In this document: in pieces, positions 7,878-17,287 of the stretch
How the letters are laid out: every line of letters begins with the position of its first letter
Position numbering within the stretch: the stretch's first letter is position 1
NCBI GenBank assembly: GCA_029834535.1
Contig: JAQMWT010000520.1
Span: 1-43,608 of the forward strand
From: Chrysophaeum taylorii
Lineage: Eukaryota > Sar > Pelagophyceae > Pelagomonadales > Pelagomonadaceae
DNA length: 43,608 nt
Direction: 5' to 3'
The notes under the pieces: generated by a model
What the model was told of the DNA's origin: nothing
The model's input: the letters and a program-made list of their open reading frames with translations, nothing else
Database searches by the model: none
Position numbers and translations under genes: made by a program

Positions 7878-10538
7878 ATGTGGGAGGCGCTCGAGAAGAT
7901 GCCTTTGGGAGAAATCGAACGCGTTGTCGGTCGGAGCCAGGAGCTCGGGGCGCAGGCGTTCAAGGCGCGCGATTTCGGGAAGGCGACCGAGTACTACACG
8001 ACCGTGATCGCCGGGACTCAATACCTCGCGGAGAAGGACGCGGCGAACATCAAGGCGATCACGACGGCGGTCTCGAACCGGTCGGCGAGCCGGCTGAGGA
8101 TCGACGTGGAGGGTTCTTTGAGCGACGCGCGGGAGTGCGTGCGGCTGCGGCCCGAGTGGCAGAAGTCATGGTTCCGGCTGGGACGGGCGCTGCTGGCGAA
8201 GGGCGCGGCGGCAGAAGCGGAGGCGGCTTTCGCGGAGGGCATCCAGCTCGACACGTCCAACGCCGAGATGATCCGGTGGCGCGCCAAGGCCCGCGAGAAG
8301 ATGGCCGAGCAGCGCGCGGCCGAGTTGAAGAAGCGGAGGTACCAAACGGACTACAGCAAGTTTCGTCTGGAGGAGGAGGCGGAGATCGGGGCCGTCGAGG
8401 ACAACAAGCCCGTGATCAACTCGATCGAGGAGATGCACGATCTGATGGCGAAGAAGCAGCAGGCCCAGCTCGACCAGCAGCCTGCGGTCGAGCTTGGGTT
8501 CACCGCGGCGATGTTGGAAGGGGATCTGTCGGATTCGATCGAAGAAGAGTCGACGGCGGCGATGGCGAGGTGGCTGGACGAGGCGAGCGCGCTTCAAGAG
8601 CCGCGGCGCGTCCTAGATTCCTCGGAGCGGTGGCTCGAGGAGGCCGTGGAGATGGCCTCGCGCGAGATGGATGCCCGCGGCGTCGATGGCCTCTGGCTCT
8701 TCGTCGGCTGCGGCTCGGGCGCCGCTCTAGAGAAGGTCGGCGGTGGGCGTCGAGTAGACGTCTATCCGACGCAGGGCCCCTTCGTCACGAAAGCGTGCCG
8801 GTCGCGAGCCAACGCGCGGGCGCGCTTCGTCCAGGAACAGCCGCTTCTGGCCACCTTTGAGGTGGAAGAGAAGGCGACTGTCGTCGTGCTGGCGGGCTGT
8901 TTCGACGCGGGCTTGCTCGGCAGAGGGTTGGTGCCGTTCGCGCGCCACTGCCGCCGCCACCTCGCCGTGCCGCACGCTCTGGTCATCCCGAGGCGCGCGC
9001 GAGTCTTTGCGACACCCGTGCGCGTCTCGATACCGTCGCCCTGCGGCTTTGACTTTGGAATCCTCGACGACGAGTACAGGTGGGGCCCGTGGTACGACGA
9101 GGTCGATGAAGGTGGCCTCCAGACGGTGGAGTTGTTGGCGGCCGGGGAGGAAGTCTTTTGCTTCGAGCTGATGGGCGGCGATCTCCCCGTCTCGGATGCT
9201 TCGGACCTCGAGTTCCGCGTCCCAGAAAGTTCGATTGTCAACGGCATCGCCTTCTGGTTCTCGGCGGAGCTTCTTCCCGGCGGCGGCGGCTTCGGCGGCG
9301 AGGGAAAAAAAGCGTGGTCGTCGCCGTTCGGGGATAAGAAAAAGGCCGTGCAGTGGGTGGATCCCGTCTCGTGCGGCTCCGGCGTGCTCCGCATACGCGC
9401 TTCGCACAACTCGACGAGGCTCAAATTCCGCGTCCTCGAGCCCCGGCGGCTCCCCGCGGTCTACGAGGCCTACGTCTCACGCTGGCATCTCGATATGGTA
9501 TCGGACGGTTCGCGGAACGCGGCCTTCGAGAAGGGTATCGAGCACGTCGTAGTGAAAGGAAAGCGGGTCGTCGACTTCGGGACTGGCACGGGACTCCTCG
9601 CCTTCCTCGCCGAGCGCCACGGTGCCGCGAGCGTGACGGGCTTCGAGACCCGGGGCCATTTGGTTTCTCTGGCCCGACGGCTCGCGAAAATAAATAACAT
9701 GACAAAATGTAAGTTCGTCCACAAAGACTGCAGACACCTCGTGATGGGCAAGGACCTCAAGCACAAATGCGACGTCCTCGTGCTGGAACTCTTCGACTAC
9801 GGATTCTTGGGCGAAGGCGTGCTCCATTTCGTGCACTTCGCGTGGCGATCCTGTCTCGCTGAGAACGCTCGCGTAGTTCCGCGAGGCGGCAGAATTCGAG
9901 CGCAGCTCGTCCATTTGCCCGTCGACGACGACGCCTGGAAGCCCTACCAGTACGCACCCGATTATTACGGGATCGACCTCTCCGCGACGCCACACTCTCG
10001 CCTCACCGATCCTTTCGCGGTCTTTGAGTTTGACTTCGACGACCAGAGCAAATTCAAGCTACCGCCCGAAAGAGGCGACGAGCGCCTTATCGACGCGCGC
10101 GTTGTCGAATCGGGCGTTGCCAACGCGGTTGTTTTCTGGCACGACCTCCAGCTGGCGCCCGGCGTCGAGATCACCACCAGCCCCGACGGCCCTCGCAAGA
10201 GCTGCTGGCTCCAGGCGTGCCAGCCTCTGCCGCCGACCAAGGTCGTCGAGGGCGCCGCGGTCTCCGTGCGAGCGCGACACCAGGGCTCGAGATGTACCTT
10301 TGGACTCGACGTCCACCACCACGTCCCCCTCGATCCTCGGTGGGTCCAGCTCCATGCCTCTCTCGCTGACCGCGCGAAAAAGCTCGAAAAAACCTTGGCC
10401 TTCAACTCCAAGGCCAAGCAACAGGCTGCTGATGCCCTCCTATCTATCGCGCTCGACCCGGCGCGCTTCGCGACTCATGGCTTTTGCATCGACGGCGCGA
10501 CTGCCCAGGACATGGCCCTCTCTTTTTTTTCCACCTAG
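7878..10538 (+). CDS. TPR-containing tandem protein arginine methyltransferase (PRMT9-like)
   Basis: Single uninterrupted frame of 886 codons. Residues about 10-150 contain two to three TPR motifs (LGAQAFKARDFGKATEYYT; WFRLGRALLAKGAAAEAEAAFAEG). Two PRMT modules follow. The first has a glycine-rich loop (VGCGSG, 276-281), but its double-glutamate loop reads FDAGLLGRG, so both catalytic Glu positions are lost (Gly340, Arg349). The second has DFGTGTGLLAFL at 566-577, ELFDYGFLGEG with Glu637 and Glu646, and a C-terminal barrel with a TSPDGP...W segment near 777 where PRMTs carry THW. The second module probably transfers methyl groups from S-adenosylmethionine to arginine in a cytosolic or nuclear partner. 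TPR plus two modules is the PRMT9 layout; PRMT7 also has two modules but lacks TPRs. In animal PRMT9 the first module is the active one, the reverse of what is seen here. Confidence 0.85.
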   Translation: MWEALEKMPLGEIERVVGRSQELGAQAFKARDFGKATEYYTTVIAGTQYLAEKDAANIKAITTAVSNRSASRLRIDVEGSLSDARECVRLRPEWQKSWFRLGRALLAKGAAAEAEAAFAEGIQLDTSNAEMIRWRAKAREKMAEQRAAELKKRRYQTDYSKFRLEEEAEIGAVEDNKPVINSIEEMHDLMAKKQQAQLDQQPAVELGFTAAMLEGDLSDSIEEESTAAMARWLDEASALQEPRRVLDSSERWLEEAVEMASREMDARGVDGLWLFVGCGSGAALEKVGGGRRVDVYPTQGPFVTKACRSRANARARFVQEQPLLATFEVEEKATVVVLAGCFDAGLLGRGLVPFARHCRRHLAVPHALVIPRRARVFATPVRVSIPSPCGFDFGILDDEYRWGPWYDEVDEGGLQTVELLAAGEEVFCFELMGGDLPVSDASDLEFRVPESSIVNGIAFWFSAELLPGGGGFGGEGKKAWSSPFGDKKKAVQWVDPVSCGSGVLRIRASHNSTRLKFRVLEPRRLPAVYEAYVSRWHLDMVSDGSRNAAFEKGIEHVVVKGKRVVDFGTGTGLLAFLAERHGAASVTGFETRGHLVSLARRLAKINNMTKCKFVHKDCRHLVMGKDLKHKCDVLVLELFDYGFLGEGVLHFVHFAWRSCLAENARVVPRGGRIRAQLVHLPVDDDAWKPYQYAPDYYGIDLSATPHSRLTDPFAVFEFDFDDQSKFKLPPERGDERLIDARVVESGVANAVVFWHDLQLAPGVEITTSPDGPRKSCWLQACQPLPPTKVVEGAAVSVRARHQGSRCTFGLDVHHHVPLDPRWVQLHASLADRAKKLEKTLAFNSKAKQQAADALLSIALDPARFATHGFCIDGATAQDMALSFFST

Positions 10539-10831
10539 GACGACGAGACTATCTCGTCATTAACCCTCCGCCGCCGCCGCCGCTGATGCCCTCGTTGCTT
10601 CTCTCCTCGACGTGGTTTATCAATCAATACATCAATGCAGCCAGACAGTAGGCTTTTGTATGGTGCACCCCGAGGTTGGTGACAAGAACGAGTCTCACTC
10701 CACCGCTCGCGCACTCACGCCCGAGAGTGAGACCCAGTGTTCTTGTAGAAAGCTGATTGTGCAAGAGGGTGCTGCTAGAACTTACTTCTTCGACATTATC
10801 TTGGACTTGGCAAAAAAATGTAGGTTTCGTG

Positions 10832-10971
10832 GCAAGCAAGCAAGCAAGCAAGCTAAGCCAGCAAGGCAAGCAAGCTAGCTAGCTAGCTAGCTAGCTAGCG
10901 CCGAGGTCAAGCAAGCAAGCAAGCAAGCAAGCAAGCTAGCTAGCTAGCCAGCTAGCTAGCGCCGAGGTCAA
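10832..10971. repeat. (AAGC)n(TAGC)n microsatellite, duplicated
   Basis: Two successive blocks each consist of AAGC repeats followed by self-complementary TAGC/CTAG repeats and then GCCGAGGTCAA. The CTAG runs are palindromic and could fold on themselves. This fills part of the region between the methyltransferase and ankyrin genes (10539-11289). The rest of that gap holds no gene I can support. Confidence 0.9.
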
Positions 10972-11175
10972 AGAGTTTTCTAGAGCTTGTAGTAGAATGC
11001 AGATGTTTCGTTTGAAGAGAACAAAGAAAGACCCGCCGCAGGCTCGACGATTTTTCCAAAGTTATTATTAAGCCTGGATCGAAAAAGCTTCACGTTGTGG
11101 ATTTTCCATTCAAGAAGGGACTTGCGGGTACTCGATATTCATTTAGAACTTAAAGGACCTCACAGCAAAAAAAAC

Positions 11176-11228
11176 TAGCCGGGTTCGTTCGTTCATTCGT
11201 TCGTACGTTCGTTCCTTCGTTCGTTCGC
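11176..11228. repeat. (TTCG)n tetranucleotide repeat
   Basis: Imperfect GTTC/TTCG repeat with a few substitutions, 60 bases beyond the stop-codon end of the ankyrin gene. It is low-complexity sequence with no other signal. Confidence 0.85.
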
Positions 11229-11289
11229 CGAAAAGAAAAGCGGTCGGTGGTTATGCCGCAGGCCAGAAAAAGGTGTAAGCACTTAGTAG

Positions 11290-12648
11290 TCAAGCGAGCC
11301 GCGAAAAGGCGAAATTCTTGCCATCATTTCGAAAGGAAGAGGTTTGTTGCCTCCACGTACGCCAACAGCGGATGTGAGAGGTTGCTTCGGCCTTGAGCAA
11401 AAGGCCTCTAATTTCCGGCATTCTGGCAAGAAAGCGAGGTGTGTGCCGCTGATAGGTAGTGGCCCTGACGTCGGCGCCTTTGGAGATCAAAAAGCGGACG
11501 CACTCGATGTGGTCATTCTGGGAAGCGAGGTGGAGGGAAGTCATCCCGCCGTTCGTCGTTGCCGTATTGACGTCGGCGCCCGACGCGACCAAGAGCCGCG
11601 CGCACTCGACGCGACCTTTTAGAGACGCGAGTTGAAGCGGGGTCGCTCCGTTGTCGCTCCTCGCTTTATCAATCTGGGCGCCCGCCTCGATCAAGAGACG
11701 CACGCACTCGACGTGACCGTTCTGAGACGCGAGTTGAAGCGACGTAGAGCCGTCGTCGGTCGTCGCCTCGTCGACCTCGGCGCCCTTTGCGATCAAAAGT
11801 CGCGCGCAGTCGACGTGGCCGTTCTGGGACGCGAGGTGGAGGGGAGACGCGCCGTTGTTCGTCGTGACTTCGTTGACATCGGCACCCGTCTCGATGAAGA
11901 GCTGCACGCAGTCGTTCTCCGTCGGGTTGCCCGTCGCCTCGGCGCTATGTTCTCCGTCCCGAGCTTCCAGGAGAACCTCCCCCCTCGCTTGATCTGCCTC
12001 CTTCTCGATCAAGAGCTTCGCGCATTCGACCTTGCCGTTCTGAGACGCCAGGTGAAGCGGGGTCGCGCCGACATCGGTCGTCGTCTTATCAACCTCGGCG
12101 CCTTTCGCGATCAAAATCTGCGCGCACTCGACGCGGCCGTTCCAAGACGCAAGGTGCAACGCGGTCGCGCCGTTATCCGTCGTCGCTCTGTCGACCTCGG
12201 CCCCCTTTTCCATCAAGTGCCGCATGCACTCCACAAAGCCGTTCTGAGACGCCAGATGAAGCGGCGTCCAGCCAACCTCTGTTGTCGCTTTGTCGACCTC
12301 GGCGCCCTTCTCGAGCAACAGCCGCGCGCACTCGACGTGGCCATTCTTTGACGCCAAAAGAAGCGGAGTCGCGCCATCGATGGAACGCGATCGATCGACG
12401 CCTGCGCCATTCTCGATCAAAATCTGCGCGCACTCGACCTTGCCGTTCTCTGACGCCAGATGAAGTGGCGTCGCGCCGACGTCGGTCGTCGCTTTATCAA
12501 CCTCGGCGCCCTCGGCCATCAAGAGCCGCGACACGACCTCGACGTGCCCGCTCCAAGACGCCAAGTGGAGCGGGCTCGTGTCGATCGCCGCTTCCTCAAG
12601 CTCGAAGCCCTCCTCGATAAGCTGGTGCGCGCTCGAAGACGCCTCCAT
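11290..12648 (-). CDS. ankyrin-repeat protein
   Basis: Single frame of 452 codons. After about 25 residues it holds ten ankyrin repeats of about 34 residues with the consensus GATPLHLASQNGHVECARLL followed by IEKGAEVDKATTDV. Repeat 6 is disrupted by an insertion of about 27 residues (ARGEVLLEARDGEHSAEATG region), and a half repeat follows it. The last repeat degenerates (RHTPRFLARMPEIRGLLLKA) into a basic tail. Ankyrin arrays are protein-binding scaffolds; no catalytic domain is attached, so the partner is unknown. The start codon lies only 10 bases from the border of a repeated unit (12658), so the original promoter or N-terminus may have been displaced. High similarity between repeats suggests recent internal duplication. 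Confidence 0.85.
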   Translation of the reverse strand: MEASSSAHQLIEEGFELEEAAIDTSPLHLASWSGHVEVVSRLLMAEGAEVDKATTDVGATPLHLASENGKVECAQILIENGAGVDRSRSIDGATPLLLASKNGHVECARLLLEKGAEVDKATTEVGWTPLHLASQNGFVECMRHLMEKGAEVDRATTDNGATALHLASWNGRVECAQILIAKGAEVDKTTTDVGATPLHLASQNGKVECAKLLIEKEADQARGEVLLEARDGEHSAEATGNPTENDCVQLFIETGADVNEVTTNNGASPLHLASQNGHVDCARLLIAKGAEVDEATTDDGSTSLQLASQNGHVECVRLLIEAGAQIDKARSDNGATPLQLASLKGRVECARLLVASGADVNTATTNGGMTSLHLASQNDHIECVRFLISKGADVRATTYQRHTPRFLARMPEIRGLLLKAEATSHIRCWRTWRQQTSSFRNDGKNFAFSRLA

Positions 12649-12657
12649 ATATCTTAA

Positions 12658-12717
12658 TCTTCCTAACTACTAATCGACAGATGTTTGTTTGTTTGTTTGT
12701 TTGTTTGTTTGTCTGTC
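12658..12717. repeat. left border of the 1.1-kb repeated unit with (TTTG)n(TCTG)n, copy 1
   Basis: Begins TCTTCCTAACTACTAATCGA and runs into TTTG/TCTG repeats. The same border and microsatellite occur at 20829-20890. In copy 2 the microsatellite passes straight into CGATTTAGGGTAAGGATCAG; here the non-LTR element has been inserted between those two parts. Confidence 0.85.
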
Positions 12718-12829
12718 TTTAAATGTCGACTGCTAAGAGGGGGGGGTGTGTGTGGTGAGCATGAAGGATGTGGGTGGGTTTGTGGGGTATGAAGGATGTG
12801 CTTGACGGGCGGAGATAAGTACGCGGGAC

Positions 12830-14464
12830 CTAGTCGGGGTCACCGCCGAGGCGTGGGGCAGGCGAAGAGAGGACGGGCCCCGCCCGTAGGTCGTACGCAT
12901 GCTGCCGCCGGACGTATGTGCGACGAAGGGTGACGTCCTGCTGGGATCGGGCGGCCTGGGCGGGGTTCCCCGAGGCGGCGACATGGGTGAGGGCGGTGAG
13001 GGCACAGCGAGCCCGGCCTAATGCGTTGGCGATCCCCCACTCACGGTAGATGCGGCGAGTTTGGGCCGCCTTTGCCTCTGTGAAGTTGGCGCAGCCGCTT
13101 GTCACCCAGGTTCGCGCAGCGATGCGCTCTGCGCATGTTTGGGCGAGAGCGTGGCACGCCGCGCTGGCCTCACCGAAGGCACCAAAGACGAGGCCGGCGA
13201 CGGTGCCGTAGCTACGTAGCCGCTGTTCGACAGGGCCCAAGAAGCCAGGCGGTGGTGCTGTACCCGGCTGGGGGATGATGGCGTCGATGCCGCGGGCGTG
13301 AGCGAGGTATTCGGAGTGGACTTGCGCTGCGCGCCGATCGACAGGCGACGGGTGGGAGGGATGGAGGGCGTGGGCGGTGTACAACGAACCCCAAGCGAGG
13401 GTTTTGATGTCGTAGAGTTGCTCCTTGTTGTCGAGCGTGGTGAGGATGTCTGGGACGACTTGACGTCGGGCGAGATTGCCTCGGTACCGGCCGTAGAGGC
13501 GCGTGCGAATGGTAGGGGCGACGACGTCAGCAAAGATGCCGAAAACCTCGGACAGGGCTGGGATGCCGGCCTCTTTGACGCTGCCGTGGACGCAGTCGAG
13601 CTGGCCGTCATGCCAGGTGGTCCGCGCTCCTCCGCGGTTGACAAGGTTGGCCTGCGTGAGAAGCACCTTGCCGTGAGCGTCGAGAACGACGTCAGTGCCC
13701 AGAATGCGAGTGCCCACGAGGCCCAAACAAGCTGGAGAGGGGTAGCCAAAGTACTGGGCACACATCTCAGCCCAGCAGCGGTTGGGGATTTGAAGGCCAG
13801 AGCTGGGCCACGAGCTGATGAACGTGGTCGAGAAGCGATCCCATGAGGACGCCGCTACTCGAAGTGCTTCGGTGATGGGAAGGGTGGCCGCAAGGCGCTG
13901 GAGTGCAGTGGCCCGAGCTGTCTCGCGCTGGGAGGTTAGAGCACGCTGGAGTTGGGGTATGAGCACGGGTGTCGAGATGGTGGGGTCGACGAGGACGCCC
14001 ATGGAGACGAATTCGTGGGAGAGAGGACCGTCGACGAGATGAACGTTGGCGGGGTCGCCGGAACCAGCGCCGCCGTGGGAAGCCAGCGTGGTACGGAGAT
14101 CAGCCCGAAGTCCGTCCCACGCAGTCTCGAGTGCCCGCCCCAGGCGGCAACCGGATGCGAGGAGGTGGTGCCAACGGTGCAACTCGTTACCTGTGCGAAA
14201 AGAAGTGGCACCCAGGACCGAGGCGAGGCGGGGAGGTAGCCAGGGACCTCCAAGGCACCCGTAGGATCGCGAAGGTCGACGAGGTGTGGGAGGGCCTGGG
14301 CCGCCGTGCCAACAAAGGCGGCGGGGCTGAGGTCGGCGCAGGAGCGAATGCCGCCACCCCACTTCGAGCAGGAAGACGGAGGCGTTGGAGGACGATGCCG
14401 TTGGAGTCAAAAACCTGACGCGGATCTGCGCCAAGTGCTGTGGCGACGAAGCTGAGGGCGGCAA
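12830..14464 (-). CDS. LINE-R C-terminal region with restriction-like PD-(D/E)XK endonuclease
   Basis: Open frame of 544 codons; the first 60-70 residues are probably out of frame with the RT, after which the sequence is natural. A degenerate DxHGKxLLTQANLxNRGGARTTWHD segment corresponds to the Cys/His block that precedes the nuclease in related elements. RRQVVPDILTTLDNKEQLYDIKTL (13402-13463) then supplies the PD...DxK catalytic motif of restriction-like endonucleases. The rest (VEQRLRSYGTVAGLVFGAFGEAS, AERIAARTW) matches the truncated copy at 20250-20804 closely. In RLE-LINEs this nuclease nicks the target and often gives sequence-specific insertion, which fits the repeated occurrence of this element in GACA/TTTG repeats. 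Confidence 0.75.
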   Translation of the reverse strand: MPPSASSPQHLAQIRVRFLTPTASSSNASVFLLEVGWRHSLLRRPQPRRLCWHGGPGPPTPRRPSRSYGCLGGPWLPPRLASVLGATSFRTGNELHRWHHLLASGCRLGRALETAWDGLRADLRTTLASHGGAGSGDPANVHLVDGPLSHEFVSMGVLVDPTISTPVLIPQLQRALTSQRETARATALQRLAATLPITEALRVAASSWDRFSTTFISSWPSSGLQIPNRCWAEMCAQYFGYPSPACLGLVGTRILGTDVVLDAHGKVLLTQANLVNRGGARTTWHDGQLDCVHGSVKEAGIPALSEVFGIFADVVAPTIRTRLYGRYRGNLARRQVVPDILTTLDNKEQLYDIKTLAWGSLYTAHALHPSHPSPVDRRAAQVHSEYLAHARGIDAIIPQPGTAPPPGFLGPVEQRLRSYGTVAGLVFGAFGEASAACHALAQTCAERIAARTWVTSGCANFTEAKAAQTRRIYREWGIANALGRARCALTALTHVAASGNPAQAARSQQDVTLRRTYVRRQHAYDLRAGPVLSSPAPRLGGDPD

Positions 14465-15640
14465 CGTCGAAGCGGCGGAGCGCGCTCAAGGCATTGGTGG
14501 GGTAGCAGTGTTGCGCGATGTAGTCCATGCGCGGGGCGATGCAGTAGCGGCCCAACGAGTACATGCAGTGGAGGGAGACGTTCTGGAGCTTGGTGCGAAT
14601 ACGGCTCATGTAGCTCACCTGAGCGTCAACCTCGCGTTGCAAGGTAGCTTCGACATAGGCATCTCCGGCGTGGCCGGGGGAGCCGATGGGCACACCGTAG
14701 ATTACGAGGCCGTCGGCGACAACGGGGATACCAGCAAGAGTACGCGTGCCGTCAGGCGCAACTTGGACGTGGTCGTGAACATCGGGGTGGTCGAGAAGCC
14801 CCATGCCAAGTGCCGGACAGAACGCCTCGCACTTGTCGAGGCGGAGCTCCTCGCCGCTAGCTTGGATGTCGCGGGCGTACTGCAGGAGGGCGTCGACAAC
14901 CTCACGAGGGGAACCAGAGATGACGCCGTCGTCCATGCCAAATCGGGCGTAGCCGGCACATGAACGTAAGCGGGTGTCAAGGGCCTGAGCGGCGTCATGC
15001 GTTGCCAGACAGTACGCCGGTGGATAGGTGGGGTCGCCTTGCTGGCCGCCTTCTTGAGAGTCGAAGGGGGCGCGATCGAGGCCGGTGGGGCCGTGGAGGG
15101 CCACCCAGGATGCCGGCCGCAATTGCTTGAACATAAAGTGGCCAAAGGCACGCAGCTTAGCGTTGGCGTGGTTTGCGAGTTTGTCCACGACGGTCCGGCG
15201 CTTGAGCTCGTTGAAGGCGTTGCGTTTGTCCAGCTTGATGATGACCTGGTCGGGGTACTGCTCCGCGTGGGTGCGGACGCCAAAGACGAGGCGCGAGGGG
15301 CCGCCCTTGACCCCGACGGCAACGTTGATCGGGTACAGTGCCTCAGAGAGCTCGGAGTGGAGGCTACGCACAAGGCACCGTCCAGTGGCACGGCGGCGGA
15401 CGGTGCCAATGCCGATAGGTCGAACGTCAGGTGCTTGGTTAGCGTCAGCGGCGCGTCGTTTACCAACGGAATGAGGGTTACCGTGGTGGTGATGAAGTAA
15501 TACCAGTCAGGAAGAGCTCCACGAACGAACAAGGTCTCAAGGTTGTCGATTTTGTCCATCGCCGAGCGTGCCTTGACGTTGCTCGGGAAGGGCTGGGCGA
15601 AAACGGAGAGGAATTCATTGCGGCACTGGTCGGGGCCCAC
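14187..15640 (-). pseudogene. LINE-R reverse transcriptase domain, frameshifted
   Basis: The RT begins in one frame with VGPDQCRNEFLSVF (near 15640) and LETLFVRGALPDWYYF. A missing base near 15431 moves it to the open frame ending at 14187, which starts with DVRPIGIGTVRRR. Motif A is KLDKRNAFNELKRR (about 15200-15240), motif B is GGQQGDPTYPPAYCLATHD (about 15000-15050), and motif C is FGMDDGVISG (about 14915-14945). All catalytic aspartates are present. The thumb follows (RIRTKLQNVSLHCMYSLGRYCIAPRMDYIAQHC). Another frame change near 14400 leads into the C-terminal ORF. The enzyme would perform target-primed reverse transcription of the element RNA in the nucleus. Confidence 0.85.
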
Positions 15641-15739
15641 ACCAGCCTTCGGCCGGAGCGTGCGGTAAGTTTCACGCAGGGCGACCGAGAGTGTGGCGAG
15701 CCCTTGGGGTGTTGGGGAATCCTCCTTGCAAGCAGGATG

Positions 15740-17287
15740 TTAGGACACGAGTTGGCGCATGACGTCTGGGTGGCATGGGTCGGCGATGCCCAGGCTGGTG
15801 AGAATACGGCACGCCCGAGAGAGGTCGCCAGATTCAGCGAGTCGCAATGCACGAAGTGCGTCCGCGTCATCGTCGGGGGCCGCCCGTGAGCGTACATGGG
15901 AGCGCACGCGAGTCACGTCGTGGAGGTAGCCGTCAATGAGGAGGTCGTAACGCCCTGCGGCGAAGGCTGTAAAGCGGTCAGTGAGCACGTCGGGCCGACG
16001 GGCGCCGCCTCGTGGTGCTCGCCGAAGAAGTAGGCTGTGAAGGCTCATGTACCAAAGGAGGGCACGGTCACGAGCGTTATCGGAAGTGGCGTCTTCAAAC
16101 CATGAACACACCTCGGCCATTGCGCTCGCCCATGCCTCGCGGAATTGGGCGGGAATGGTGCGAATGCAAGAGCACGGCGATATAATGAGGTCTTTGATGG
16201 AGACCTCGTCGATCGCAGAGCGCAAATCGCTCAGGTCACGTGGACGGCGTGTCGGGAGGGAGGGGCTGGCCCGGATGACGTAGGGTGGGCGGGGGCAACA
16301 GACGGTGGCGCCGAATGTGACCGAGGCCCAATGGGAGAAATGCCAGGAGACGCGCTCGTGGGGGCTGCAGCCGTGACAGGGGTGTTGCGGTGGCTGGTGG
16401 CAGGGGCAGGGGCGCGGCGGTTGCCGGCGGCAGCGGCGGGTGGAGGAGGTGCTAGTAGTGGGGTGGTCCGGGTGCCAGCGGCAGGGGTGTGGCGGCTGGC
16501 TGTTGCATTCGCAGTGCGGTTGCCAGACGCAGTGGTGCGGCGGTTGCCAGCGGGAGGGGTGGTAGGGGTGTTGCGGGTGCCAGTGGATCGCGTGCGGGAG
16601 CCAATGTGGGAGAGGCGGGCGGCACGGGCAGCTTGAGCAGCGTGGGCGGCAGCGCGATGGGCGAGGTAAGCGTCGGCGCTGGCAGCAGCGGCGGCGGCCC
16701 GTCCCGTGTCGAGTTGGAGTGCCGCAGCAGCGGCAGCAGCAGCGTGCATAGCGGCGAGATGGCGTTCCGCAGCAGCAGCGGCTCGAGCGGCAAGGGCGGC
16801 GTCGCGCATACGCGCTCGAATGCGATATCGGGCGGTAGTGGCGGCAAGGGCTGCAGCAAGTGGGAAAATGCGGTGGGGTGCGGCAGCGCGGACCTGGGGG
16901 AGAGTGCACAGACACCCAGCGTTGATGAGGGCGGACCATGCGTATAGGACTGCGGCAGTTGGGGCACGGCGGAAGGCGCGCGCGGTTGGTGGGCGCCACG
17001 TCAGGGTCGCCTTGGTCGCCGGCGAGGTTGCTTAGCGCCCACTGACCAACGCAGGCGTGGTGCAGGACCACGCGACAGCAGCGGACTTGGCAACGGGTAA
17101 AGCAAGGGCTGGAGCATATAGGACAAGCGCGGTCCCGGAGGTAGCTGACATAGCGGCCGGCCGTGTGGCGCAGGAAGCGGCGGATTATTGCCAGGGATCG
17201 ACGAGCACGTAATCGCTTCCAGGCTCGAAATTGGTGCTGAAGAAGGGCCGCTGCGTAGTGGAGTGGCGGGCCAGGAGTCTGGCGCAA
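15740..17287 (-). CDS. RING-like zinc finger and linker region of LINE-R protein
   Basis: Open frame of 515 codons. Residues about 55-115 show CPIC, then CxxxCQVRCCRVVLHHACVGQW, then CPNCRSPI. This spacing and the HHACVxxW core match RING-H2 fingers (17130 down to about 16950). RING domains usually recruit E2 ubiquitin-conjugating enzymes; in a retroelement the finger might instead bind nucleic acid. The Cys/Arg/Pro-rich middle (about 16900-16240) may be out of frame, because the alternative frame 16231-16809 gives a more natural Ala/Thr/Pro-rich linker. The frame is convincing again at the end (TIPAQFREAWASAMAEVCSWF...ALRLAESGDLSRACRILTSLG), a segment that precedes RT in related algal elements. 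Confidence 0.65.
   Translation of the reverse strand: MRQTPGPPLHYAAALLQHQFRAWKRLRARRSLAIIRRFLRHTAGRYVSYLRDRACPICSSPCFTRCQVRCCRVVLHHACVGQWALSNLAGDQGDPDVAPTNRARLPPCPNCRSPIRMVRPHQRWVSVHSPPGPRCRTPPHFPTCCSPCRHYRPISHSSAYARRRPCRSSRCCCGTPSRRYARCCCRCCGTPTRHGTGRRRCCQRRRLPRPSRCRPRCSSCPCRPPLPHWLPHAIHWHPQHPYHPSRWQPPHHCVWQPHCECNSQPPHPCRWHPDHPTTSTSSTRRCRRQPPRPCPCHQPPQHPCHGCSPHERVSWHFSHWASVTFGATVCCPRPPYVIRASPSLPTRRPRDLSDLRSAIDEVSIKDLIISPCSCIRTIPAQFREAWASAMAEVCSWFEDATSDNARDRALLWYMSLHSLLLRRAPRGGARRPDVLTDRFTAFAAGRYDLLIDGYLHDVTRVRSHVRSRAAPDDDADALRALRLAESGDLSRACRILTSLGIADPCHPDVMRQLVS

Noticed and set aside
7784..8860. Long open frame (+) overlapping the methyltransferase gene
   Set aside because: Arg/Gly-rich product with no domain, in the GC-rich shadow of the 7878-10538 frame.
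8727..10421. Several antisense open frames across the methyltransferase gene
   Set aside because: High GC removes stop codons on the opposite strand; the products have no recognisable domains.
11632..12351. Open frame of 239 codons antisense to the ankyrin gene
   Set aside because: Its periodic Arg/Val-rich peptide is the mirror of the ankyrin repeat DNA; the ankyrin frame explains the periodicity.
16489..16947. Gly/Ser-rich open frame (+) within LINE-R
   Set aside because: Antisense of Ala/Pro-rich linker codons; no independent support.
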